Below, piece after piece: positions 43,012 to 50,720 of a DNA stretch of 64,000 nucleotides. This DNA is from Desulfatirhabdium butyrativorans DSM 18734 (GTDB lineage: Bacteria; Desulfobacterota; Desulfobacteria; Desulfobacterales; Desulfatirhabdiaceae), in the NCBI RefSeq assembly GCF_000429925.1, contig NZ_AUCU01000030.1, positions 1 through 64,000 on the forward strand, written 5' to 3'. The notes under the pieces are model-generated. The model ran no database searches. It saw nothing but the letters and a program-made list of their open reading frames with translations, and was not told the DNA's origin. Within the stretch, counting starts at the first letter, position 1. Each line of letters opens with the position of its first letter. Made by a program: the position numbers and the translations under genes.

Positions 43012-44649
43012 ATGGGTAGTGAATTTGCACTCCAAAATATCTGGGTGGGCGTGATCGTTGTCGTCGTTCTCTTCGCCATTTGTTACGGGATTGGCTATGT
43101 TTCCGGGAAAATGACCACGAGCGAAGATGACTTCTACGCCGCCGGCTTTAAGATCGGCCCGGTTACAAACGGTTTGAGTATGGCCGCGACTTGGGCAAGC
43201 CTTGCGACCTTTCTCGGTGTCATCGCCCTGATCTCGAAATTGCAGGTTCCTTTCGTGTATCTGTGGATTCAGTGGGCCATTTCCATTCCGCTGCTGACCC
43301 TCCTGTATGGAACGAGTTTGCGCCGGATGAAGGCCTATACACCCGGAACCTTCATCAAAGCCCGTTATGGTAATGCGGCAACACTGGTGGTTGCCGGATG
43401 GATGATCCTGATCATGGTCATGTATGCGCTCGGCCAGATGATCGGGCTGGGGCAAGCATTCGAGCTTCTGTTCGGCATTCCCTATAATATCGGGCTCATT
43501 GTCGCCGGTATCGCAACGGTTGGTTACATTACGCTGGGCGGGATGTACGGCGCGTCGTATAACGCAGCCTTTCAGATGGTGATCATGACAATCGCCATGA
43601 TCGTTCCCATGGGCGCGATCATGAAACAGATGGGCTCTTCGGGGTGGTGGTTTCCACCGCTTGCCTATGGCGACATGGTTCCTTCCATGTTGAAGGTGCT
43701 GCCCACGTTTTTTGACATGAAGTATGACTTCCGATGGTATTTCGCCCTGATTCCAGCCTTTACGCTTGGCCCGGTCGCACTGCCTCATTTGGCCATGCGC
43801 GTGTTCACCTCATCCAGCGTGAAAAACGCCCGATGGGCGGTTGTATGGTTCATATTTTTTCTGGGCCTGTTGTTTTCCGGTACATACACAAGCGGATTTG
43901 CGGGAAACTTTTTCCAGGCGACAACCGGCAAGGTCATTTCCAAGCCGGATCAGACATTGCTGATCCTGAATGTTTTCTACAACCCTGTCTGGGTCGCGGC
44001 CTTCGTGATGGGTGGTGCGCTTGCTGCAGGACTCTCCACGGTCGGCGGGAACCTGATGGCCATCTCCGGGCTGGTCGGAAACGACATTCTGACAGTTCTG
44101 GCGCCGACGATGGACAGCAAGACCCGTGTGAAATGGGGATTCGTCGCTCTCGGCCTCGGCGGCATCATTGCCGTTCTGCTGGCTTTCAAACCTCCGAAGT
44201 TCCTGGTTACCAGCATTCTGTGGGCTTTCGGACTGCTTGCTTCCACGGCGACCCCGGGAATCTTGCTTGGTGTCTGGTGGAAAGAAGCCAATAAACTGGC
44301 TTTGATGGTATCATCCATCATCTGCGGCGTTATCTATATCGTCATATCGCCGCATGTCATTCCAAGCATTGTCGTCGGTAAAGGGGTGACTGCCGCACTG
44401 GGTATGGCAGGCGGTCTGGTCACCGTGCCACTGTCCTTTACACTCTTCATTTTTCTGTCGATCATTTTCAACCGGATCGCGGGATTGCAGTCCTTTGCCC
44501 CGACGTTGAAAGACAAACAGGTCATCGATCGGATTCACGGATGGGGTGACTACGACGAAACGCGCTACAATGGATTGACCTGGCCGATCATTCTGGCCAT
44601 TGTGTGTATTTTCATCACCATTTGGGGACTCCAGCCCTGGAAGTTCTGA
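43012..44649 (+). CDS. Sodium:solute symporter (ActP-like SSS family)
   Basis: The 545-residue protein has about 13 transmembrane helices of the LeuT-fold SSS family, with landmarks GYVSGKMTTSEDDFYAAGF, GLSMAATWASLATFLG and GGNLMAISGLVGNDIL. It resembles acetate/carboxylate permeases and would import acetate, butyrate or a similar acid with sodium. The start ATG 43012 overlaps no gene but is coupled to DUF4212. A terminator follows at 44688. Confidence 0.92.
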   Translation: MGSEFALQNIWVGVIVVVVLFAICYGIGYVSGKMTTSEDDFYAAGFKIGPVTNGLSMAATWASLATFLGVIALISKLQVPFVYLWIQWAISIPLLTLLYGTSLRRMKAYTPGTFIKARYGNAATLVVAGWMILIMVMYALGQMIGLGQAFELLFGIPYNIGLIVAGIATVGYITLGGMYGASYNAAFQMVIMTIAMIVPMGAIMKQMGSSGWWFPPLAYGDMVPSMLKVLPTFFDMKYDFRWYFALIPAFTLGPVALPHLAMRVFTSSSVKNARWAVVWFIFFLGLLFSGTYTSGFAGNFFQATTGKVISKPDQTLLILNVFYNPVWVAAFVMGGALAAGLSTVGGNLMAISGLVGNDILTVLAPTMDSKTRVKWGFVALGLGGIIAVLLAFKPPKFLVTSILWAFGLLASTATPGILLGVWWKEANKLALMVSSIICGVIYIVISPHVIPSIVVGKGVTAALGMAGGLVTVPLSFTLFIFLSIIFNRIAGLQSFAPTLKDKQVIDRIHGWGDYDETRYNGLTWPIILAIVCIFITIWGLQPWKF

Positions 44650-44687
44650 TCGAATCCTGAATGGTTTCGGATGTGTCTATGATGACC

Positions 44688-44726
44688 GGCCGGTTTGCCT
44701 GTTTCGGGTGAACCGGCCGAGTCTTT
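44688..44726 (+). terminator. Rho-independent terminator of the symporter operon
   Basis: GGCCGGTT (44688-44695) pairs with AACCGGCC (44711-44718) and is followed by GAGTCTTTTT. It lies 38 bases after the SSS stop codon. Confidence 0.75.
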
Positions 44727-45006
44727 TTGCCGGGCTGGATGTTGATCAGGGAGACATTGCGGTTTCGTTGTGATCATGGTATGCAGCGCCTGAACGGAAA
44801 ATCCGTTTTGGGTTCAACCTGCCCGCAGGCGGCGCGCTGCTCCGAATAGTGGTTTTCCGTTCAGGCGCTTTGCATTGAACCCAGTCAAACGCGGACTTTG
44901 GATGGCGGCAACGAATGATGTCGCTGAAACTCCAGATTCGAACCACCGGACCCGATGATGCTTTTCTGCGCAGCGAAGTGCGCCGATTCCTTTTCAAGAG
45001 GTTTGC
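44727..45006. other. Gap before the Yip1-like gene
   Basis: The gap is mostly the MITE-like copy F (44786-44868). The remainder (44870-45000) has no recognised signal apart from AAGAGG seven bases before the next ATG. Confidence 0.5.
44786..44868. mobile_element. MITE-like element, copy F (83 bp)
   Basis: Perfect terminal inverted repeats gcgcctgaacggaaaa / ttttccgttcaggcgc enclose the core cctgcccgcaggcggcgcgc. It is flanked by tatgca on the left and tttgca on the right, a 5/6 match that fits a decayed 6-bp target duplication like the perfect one around copy G. Confidence 0.82.
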
Positions 45007-45573
45007 ATGACGTCTTATCTTGCCCACATGGGTCGTGTCCTTTCTTTCGATGAAGCCATTTATCGGGAAATTATCACCCGAAACAAGCTCTCGTTGTGGT
45101 ATACGGCCTTGAATGTCTTCATTCTCGGCCTGATCTACGGCGGAAGCAGCGCGGTCTTTGCCAGGAGCATTCTCGAAGCCCATGGCATCTTCGATCCGCT
45201 CGAGACGCATGTAAAAATCTCCCTGATTCTGATGGGCATATCCATCACGTTTCTGGTGCACGGGGCACTGGCCCTGTTCGCCTGGGTATTCTGCAGGGGC
45301 ATTGGCGGATCGACGCTTTTCATGCCGATTTATCTGGCCATTGGGATTGCCGCCATCGCCTTCTGGCCGATGGCTCCAGCGCTTTCCGCCGTTCTCAGCA
45401 AGGCAGGAGGGCAGGGGGCTTTCTTCTTTTTCCTGCTGGCGCTCGGATACGGCCTGATCGTCGTGTTTCATGGCCTGAAATCGGCATCCGGCCTCGCTCT
45501 TCCCCGGATGCTCATCGTATCGGTCATTCTGCTCATCTATATCGTCAGCTTCATGTACCTCTGGGTTGGGTAA
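45007..45573 (+). CDS. Yip1-like integral membrane protein
   Basis: The 188-residue protein has a hydrophilic N-terminus with a helix (GRVLSFDEAIYREIITR) and about five hydrophobic segments (ALNVFILGLIYGGSSAVFA; ISLILMGISITFLVHGALAL; FMPIYLAIGIAAIAFWPM and two more). The pattern (HGALALFAWVFCRGIGG) resembles the Yip1 superfamily. Function is unknown. It ends 6 bases before the NlpC/P60 gene on the same strand, so the two are likely co-expressed. Confidence 0.65.
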   Translation: MTSYLAHMGRVLSFDEAIYREIITRNKLSLWYTALNVFILGLIYGGSSAVFARSILEAHGIFDPLETHVKISLILMGISITFLVHGALALFAWVFCRGIGGSTLFMPIYLAIGIAAIAFWPMAPALSAVLSKAGGQGAFFFFLLALGYGLIVVFHGLKSASGLALPRMLIVSVILLIYIVSFMYLWVG

Positions 45574-45579
45574 CGGCTC

Positions 45580-47031
45580 TTGTGGCGGCAATGCTTTTCT
45601 TTTGAATCAAGACTTCTTGCAGCCTGGGTCCTGCTGCAGCTTCTGTTTCTATCCTTCCTTTGTACTCCCCGCTCGCTTGCAGACGGGTCGTTTGATCCAA
45701 CACATCCCGATCAGCGGACGCCTGTTTCATCGAAAGAGACTGCCGCATTCTGGATCGATCGGATCGGGCATCCTGACGATGTCCTTTTATCGCCTTCCCA
45801 GATTGATCGGCTGAATCAATCGATCCGGACATCCTTTCGGGCAGGGGTTCTCCTGCTCGATGAGACAGAGCTGCGATCCGGTGAGCAGCTTCGAAATCAT
45901 TTGCTGAAAGACTTTGATAAATTGCATTTCCGGTTTCTTTCCGGTGGCTCTGTCAGCCGTATTCGCTCATGGAAAGCTCTGAAACGGAATATGATGCTGG
46001 AAAAGATTCCCGATGTGCTTCCGGTCCGATTCGGGGTAGTGGTCCAGTTTTGCGATCAACGTTTGCTGACGACGCAGGAACCGGTTTTTTCGGATCCCGA
46101 AACCCTGGACATCGACCGGGTTCAGAACAACGCTCTCGACATCGGCACGCCGGTTCGGATTCTGCATGAGAGTCGGGATGGCCGCTGGTGGTTTGTTCAC
46201 TGTGACGTGAGCGCCGGATGGGTGGAAAAGGACAAGATAGCTGTTTGCAATCCGGAAATGATTCGGCGCTTTGTCGCTTCGCCGATGCCTGTTGTCTCGA
46301 TTCAACGCAGAGCCATTTTGTTTCGTGACCTTCCCGGAGCGCGATACCATGGGTTCCTGCGTATGGGCGCCGTCCTTCCCTGGGCAGGACAAATCCAAGC
46401 CGATACGGTTTCCGTCTGGCTTCCACGAAAAGATTCGGAAGGCAATCTCGTTTTGAGCCGCGGATACTGCCCTGCTGCCGATGTCCACGTGGGATTTTTG
46501 CAAATGACAGCCAGAAACATCCTGATTCAGGCTTTTCGGATGCTGGATGCGCCTTATGGATGGGGGGATAGGCGCCAGGCTCAGGATTGTTCCCGATTCA
46601 TGCAGGAAATCTTTGCAACGACCGGCCTGATGTTGCCGCGCAATTCAGCCGATCAGGCCAAAGTCCTTCGGACGGCTGCAATTTTTGAACCGCAGATCGG
46701 TTGTGAAGCGCGAAAAGACCTGATTCAAAAGAGAGCCGATCCGGGGGCAAGCCTGCTGTATATGAAGGGACACATCCTGCTGTATATCGGTTCGATCGGG
46801 GATGCGCTTTACGTCATCCACGCAGCGCATGGGTATCGTGTGCCGGATGAACGAACGGGGGAGGATCGCTTTATCCGGTTGAGCCGGGTGGTGGTGAGCG
46901 ATTTGGAATTGGGGAATGGGTCCAGGCATGGTTCTTTGTGTGGCCGGCTGATTTCGGTCCACACCATCAAAGATCCGGAACAAGCCCCTGGCATTCTCCC
47001 GGCTGCCTGCATGGGGGTTTCGACGCGGTGA
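45580..47031 (+). CDS. Exported SH3-domain and NlpC/P60 peptidoglycan hydrolase
   Basis: The 483-residue protein has an N-terminal signal segment (LLAAWVLLQLLFLSFLCTP), an all-beta SH3-like region (about 150-300, with LLTTQEPVFSDPETLDIDRV and DGRWWFVHCDVSAGWV) and a C-terminal NlpC/P60 domain. The catalytic Cys is in RRQAQDCSRFMQE and the His in MKGHILLYIG. It would cut peptide stems in the periplasm. The start is unclear; TTG 45580 opens the frame and gives the signal peptide, with no strong RBS. Confidence 0.85.
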   Translation: MWRQCFSFESRLLAAWVLLQLLFLSFLCTPRSLADGSFDPTHPDQRTPVSSKETAAFWIDRIGHPDDVLLSPSQIDRLNQSIRTSFRAGVLLLDETELRSGEQLRNHLLKDFDKLHFRFLSGGSVSRIRSWKALKRNMMLEKIPDVLPVRFGVVVQFCDQRLLTTQEPVFSDPETLDIDRVQNNALDIGTPVRILHESRDGRWWFVHCDVSAGWVEKDKIAVCNPEMIRRFVASPMPVVSIQRRAILFRDLPGARYHGFLRMGAVLPWAGQIQADTVSVWLPRKDSEGNLVLSRGYCPAADVHVGFLQMTARNILIQAFRMLDAPYGWGDRRQAQDCSRFMQEIFATTGLMLPRNSADQAKVLRTAAIFEPQIGCEARKDLIQKRADPGASLLYMKGHILLYIGSIGDALYVIHAAHGYRVPDERTGEDRFIRLSRVVVSDLELGNGSRHGSLCGRLISVHTIKDPEQAPGILPAACMGVSTR

Positions 47032-47070
47032 CGAAATATGCTGGTTTTGCAATTGGTTTGATCAACAATG

Positions 47071-47097
47071 GAATCCCGGCTTTACAAAACCGGGATT
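47071..47097. terminator. Hairpin between convergent genes
   Basis: GAATCCCGG and CCGGGATTC pair over a 9-base A/T-rich loop, between the NlpC/P60 stop (47031) and the CBS-ACT gene end (47132). The bases before it (gctggttttgcaattgg) are the end of the second dispersed repeat family. Confidence 0.45.
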
Positions 47098-47131
47098 CGG
47101 TGGGATGTTGCCCGAGCTTGCGGTCTCTTCC

Positions 47132-47800
47132 TTATGGCAAATAGGGTTTGAGATCGGCGACATAGGATGACAGCACCTTGAAGCCCGCATCCGTCAGCGA
47201 CTGGATGGCCTTGGCTCCGTCGCGCTGGGGCACCCGCATGACCAGTTGGTAAATTCCCGGATATTGGGGATCGGGCCAGGCGAAGATACTGCGGATATTG
47301 ATCTCGTTCTCCTTGAGAATACGGGTGATTTCGGCCGTCGTGCCAACCCGGTCTTGAACGAGAACGGTAAAGCGGGTGCTTTCCTTGTCGATGCCGATAG
47401 CCGTTAGCAGTACGCCCATGACATCCGAGGAAGTAATGATCCCCACCAGCTTATCCCCATCCATCACCGGCAGTCCGTTGATTCGGTTTTCCTGCATGGT
47501 CAGGGCCGCCCGCTCGATCGTGGTTTGAGGTGACACGACCATCAGGTTTCGCATCATGATCATGCCGACGGTAATTTTGGCCAACAAATAATTGAGTTCA
47601 TGGGTGCTGAGCGTTGTGGCGGGAGATGCCCAGTTCTGCCGGATGTCCCGATCCGTGACGATGCCAACCAGTTTTCCCTTGGCGTCCACGACCAGAAGAT
47701 GGGCGATTTTCTTTTCCTTGATGAGTTTCATGGCATCTGTCAAGGAAGTGTCCGGAGATACCGTGATCAGATTCTTGTGCATGACGCTGCCGACATACAT
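47132..47800 (-). CDS. CBS-pair and ACT domain protein (AcuB-like)
   Basis: The 222-residue protein has two CBS repeats (about 1-60: SVMHKNLITVSPDTSLTDAM; 75-135: GMIMMRNLMVVSPQTTIERA) and a C-terminal ACT domain (about 145-215: FTVLVQDRVGTTAEITRILKE). It probably senses adenine nucleotides through CBS and an amino acid through ACT. AcuB-type proteins are linked to acetoin or energy regulation, but the role here is open. It is last in a row with the 93-aa gene and hisA. Confidence 0.87.
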   Translation of the reverse strand: MYVGSVMHKNLITVSPDTSLTDAMKLIKEKKIAHLLVVDAKGKLVGIVTDRDIRQNWASPATTLSTHELNYLLAKITVGMIMMRNLMVVSPQTTIERAALTMQENRINGLPVMDGDKLVGIITSSDVMGVLLTAIGIDKESTRFTVLVQDRVGTTAEITRILKENEINIRSIFAWPDPQYPGIYQLVMRVPQRDGAKAIQSLTDAGFKVLSSYVADLKPYLP

Positions 47801-47803
47801 GAC

Positions 47804-48085
47804 CTACGCTCCTTTGCGTGTTTGCCAGCGCTCCAACCAGTCCCTGAGTGCAGGGAGGATATAGACGCTGTGGTGATCGAAATGGGACAGGCAGGAGGCC
47901 AGAATGACCATCTTCTGGGACAGATGAAGTTTTTTATCGACGATGATCCGCCATTTTCCATTGACCCTGCAAAGTCCGCTGCGTGTCTGGATATCCTTGA
48001 ATTTGGACAGGTTTTGCTCGATGACGAAGATGTCCAGCTTTTCTGCAAGCTCTTTCAATCCGGCATAAACGGAATCTGGTTTCAT
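47804..48085 (-). CDS. Conserved small hypothetical protein
   Basis: The 93-residue protein has no motif I can name. Predicted secondary structure is helix, beta pair (SGLCRVNGKWRIIVDKKL) and two helices (LSQKMVILASCLSHF and VYILPALRDWLERWQ). It looks like a conserved family of delta-type bacteria found with histidine genes, from memory. It starts 41 bases after hisA and ends 3 bases before the CBS-ACT start, so it is in the same operon. Confidence 0.7.
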   Translation of the reverse strand: MKPDSVYAGLKELAEKLDIFVIEQNLSKFKDIQTRSGLCRVNGKWRIIVDKKLHLSQKMVILASCLSHFDHHSVYILPALRDWLERWQTRKGA

Positions 48086-48126
48086 TCAACGTATCATTGT
48101 CTATCGGGAAGGCCCTTTTCAGGCGC

Positions 48127-48867
48127 TCATGAACCGGATGGCCTGTTTGCAGTCAACCGGATGGCATCCCGCAAATCCAGCGTGCCCGTATACAGGGCTT
48201 TTCCGGTAATGACGCCGACCACACCGAACGCCTCCAGCGGAAGGAGATTTTCAATGTCTTGGATGGTGGACACTCCTCCCGAGGCAATGATGGGGATGCT
48301 GACCGCTTCGGCCAGTTTCCGGGTCTCTTCGATGTTCGGCCCGGTTTGCATCCCATCCCGGTGGATGTCGGTGAAGTGAATGGCTGCTATCCCGCAATCT
48401 TCAAACGATTTGGCCAGATCGATGGCGGAGGTTTGGGTTGTATGGGTCCATCCTTCGATGGCCACCTTTCCGTTTCTGGCATCGATGCCGATGACGATGC
48501 GTCCCGGATATCTGCGGGCGGCCTCCCGAACCAGCGCCGGGTTCCGAATTGCTTCCGTACCGATGATCACCCGATCGACGCCGGCATCGACATAACGCGC
48601 AATGGTTTCCATGTCTCGAATGCCGCCTCCGATCTGGATCGGAAGGGACACGGCTTCAAGAATGGCACGAACGACCCCGAAATGCACCGGCTCCTTGGAA
48701 ATGGCGCCATCCAGATCGACCACATGAAGCCGCTGGGCGCCGAGCCCTTCCCATTGAAGGGCCATGGCGGCCGGGTTATCGGAAAAGACGGTTTCTGCAT
48801 CCATTCTGCCCTGAAGCAGGCGAACGCATCGCCCCTGCTTGATGTCGATTGCGGGAATGACGATCAT
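48127..48867 (-). CDS. hisA: ProFAR isomerase, histidine biosynthesis
   Basis: The 246-residue TIM-barrel isomerase converts ProFAR to PRFAR. D8 (IPAIDIKQGRCVRL) and the second aspartate in IGIDARNGKVAIEGW are the catalytic pair; phosphate-binding loops GGGIRD and ASGGVST are present. Its start overlaps the upstream lipoprotein stop by 4 bases (48864-48867). Confidence 0.95.
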   Translation of the reverse strand: MIVIPAIDIKQGRCVRLLQGRMDAETVFSDNPAAMALQWEGLGAQRLHVVDLDGAISKEPVHFGVVRAILEAVSLPIQIGGGIRDMETIARYVDAGVDRVIIGTEAIRNPALVREAARRYPGRIVIGIDARNGKVAIEGWTHTTQTSAIDLAKSFEDCGIAAIHFTDIHRDGMQTGPNIEETRKLAEAVSIPIIASGGVSTIQDIENLLPLEAFGVVGVITGKALYTGTLDLRDAIRLTANRPSGS

Positions 48868-49538
48868 GGTTTCGGGAACCTTTTTATCATGTCATCCATG
48901 CCGCTTGAGGCCAGTTCATCCGCCCGGATCCAGGTTGCCCCGCGTCTGAAAAACGTATCCGCTTTCAACAGGTTTTCCGTCAGGGATTGCTGCGTTTCGT
49001 CGAAATAGCTTGTCCAGACGATACGTGCTTCCTTCGTCGAGATCAGATGCAGATCGAAAGCGACCGAAGCAGGGGATTGGATGGAATAGCGGTTGCCCAT
49101 CCGCTCGGTATAACGAAACACATGACCGATTAGCACGGCATCCGCTCCGGCCTGCCGGCCAAGGGCGACATAATGGTCAAGCAAATTGGAAGCATGATTC
49201 GGACTTGGCGAAATGTTGGGCGATTCCTCTGAAAAGACAAAGGTGTAAGGCAGATGTTCCGTTTTGCTCCGCAGTTGTTCTGTCAGAACCATCGGTGCTT
49301 CAGGTGGAACCGGTCCGGTCAGGGACACTTGCCCGCATAGCGGGCAGCGGACGTTGCGGTCGACGCCAAGCTCGGAGGCCATATCCTTGAATGGCAACAG
49401 CAGGATCGTTTTGATGGAAATACCTTCGCTGGTCAGGGTAAACGATCTGGATCCCGGCTCGGTGGCGCAACCGAACGCAAGCATGCCAATGATTGGCAAC
49501 ATGGCGATTGGCCATCGGGAATTCCTTCGTATGCGCAT
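48864..49538 (-). CDS. Lipoprotein of unknown function
   Basis: The roughly 224-residue protein has a lipoprotein signal (MRIRRNSRWPIAML ... LAFGC). The mature part has a GNA1162/LpoB-like look (ILLLPFKDM, then ALGRQAGADAVLIGHVFRYTER and TKEARIVWTSYFDETQQ), as in secretion or envelope assembly lipoproteins. A CPLCGQ pair (one CxxC) is unusual there. ATG 49538 is preferred over 49601. It lies between hisB and hisA, overlapping hisA by 4 bases. Confidence 0.75.
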   Translation of the reverse strand: MRIRRNSRWPIAMLPIIGMLAFGCATEPGSRSFTLTSEGISIKTILLLPFKDMASELGVDRNVRCPLCGQVSLTGPVPPEAPMVLTEQLRSKTEHLPYTFVFSEESPNISPSPNHASNLLDHYVALGRQAGADAVLIGHVFRYTERMGNRYSIQSPASVAFDLHLISTKEARIVWTSYFDETQQSLTENLLKADTFFRRGATWIRADELASSGMDDMIKRFPKP

Positions 49539-49644
49539 GTTACTGTCCCTTATGTTTGGGGTAGGAGCATTTCGGGCAGGTGCGGCCATCCGGAATGCCA
49601 CAGAAAAAATTTCAATCTGTATTCAAGACCGGATTGGGCTTCAT

Positions 49645-50244
49645 TCAAAGGGAGCCTTTTGTCGATGGGACCCCCGTGATCCGGGGATTCATGGTGACGG
49701 CTTGGCTCAGCGCCCTGCCGAGCGCTTTGAAAACGGCCTCGATGATATGATGGTCATTTTCTCCGTATCGGATGGAGACGTGAAGGTTCATGCCGCAACG
49801 GGTGGCGAAAGCCCGCAGCCATTCTTTTGCAAGGGAGGCAGGGAAAGCCCCGGCATATTCGAGGTGTTCCGGAAAATCGAAATGCCAGAAAGGCCGGTTC
49901 GACAGATCGATGGTCACTTCCGCCAGCGCCTCGTCCATCGGAACGACGGCATGGCCATATCGGCAGATGCCTTTGCGGTCGCCCAGGGCTTTGGCAAAAG
50001 CTTCTCCCAGGCAGAGGCCGACATCCTCGACGGTATGGTGAAAGTCGATTTCGATATCGCCTTGCGCCGCAATGGTGAGGTCGAAAAGCCCGTGTGCGGC
50101 GAAGAGATTCAGCATGTGATTCAAAAACGGGATACCGGTGGAAATGTTTCGCTGCCCGGTTCCGTCGATATCGAGCTGGACGCGGACGGCGGTTTCGGAA
50201 GTCTTTCGTTCCAGCTCTGCCTGTCGTTTATGGTTCATTGGCAT
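49645..50244 (-). CDS. hisB: Imidazoleglycerol-phosphate dehydratase
   Basis: The 199-residue monofunctional enzyme makes imidazole acetol phosphate. Manganese-binding histidine/glutamate motifs are in NHMLNLFAAHG, DFHHTVEDVG and NDHHIIEAVFKA, and the C-terminus matches the family. It is the first gene of the hisB-lipoprotein-hisA-small protein-CBS row. Length is normal (no fused phosphatase). Confidence 0.95.
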   Translation of the reverse strand: MPMNHKRQAELERKTSETAVRVQLDIDGTGQRNISTGIPFLNHMLNLFAAHGLFDLTIAAQGDIEIDFHHTVEDVGLCLGEAFAKALGDRKGICRYGHAVVPMDEALAEVTIDLSNRPFWHFDFPEHLEYAGAFPASLAKEWLRAFATRCGMNLHVSIRYGENDHHIIEAVFKALGRALSQAVTMNPRITGVPSTKGSL

Positions 50245-50720
50245 ATCGGTATCATGCAGCCCGGTTGGTAATGGTCATTTGCTGTGATTTCCATTAACTC
50301 CCTCTCCCGGCGGGAGAGGGGCGGGGTGAGGGTGAAAAAACGCAGATGAAAAGCGCTCAACGTATATGAAACGTCCATGAAAGGACTTACATATCGGGGA
50401 CAGTGGCAATGAGACGACTTTGCTTTGCACCTACCGGGCTTGAGACCTGCATTGTCTGATCCCGATCCGCTTTATCTTCTATCCGCTTCAAGCGTATTGA
50501 TTGTGCAATTTTGTATCTGCAAGGTCTTTCAAAGTCAACAAGATTATGGAAAATGGCATTGGAGATAGGAGACCATCATCGGGAGGTGCATGAGCCGGGT
50601 GCTTTGCCTGCGATCGAATCAGGATCCGGTTTTCCGGAAAAGCCTTTCCTTGACATTTCCGAAAAACGGTTGCACAAGCAACAATCTGGAACTTCTGGTT
50701 ATCCACAATGGCCTATATCC
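50245..50720. other. Gap upstream of hisB
   Basis: A 21-bp palindrome (ccctctcccg / cgggagaggg, 50300-50320) is followed by ggcggggtgaggg, a common dispersed hairpin type. A segment at 50509-50551 (tctgcaaggtctttcaaag … aacaagattatgg) is related to 58324-58362. No gene is supported; ORFs here are short. Confidence 0.55.

Noticed and set aside
40973-43030. 685-residue minus-strand frame opposite the acyl-CoA synthetase
   Set aside because: Shadow of the synthetase and DUF4212 genes, which have clear motifs and ribosome binding sites.
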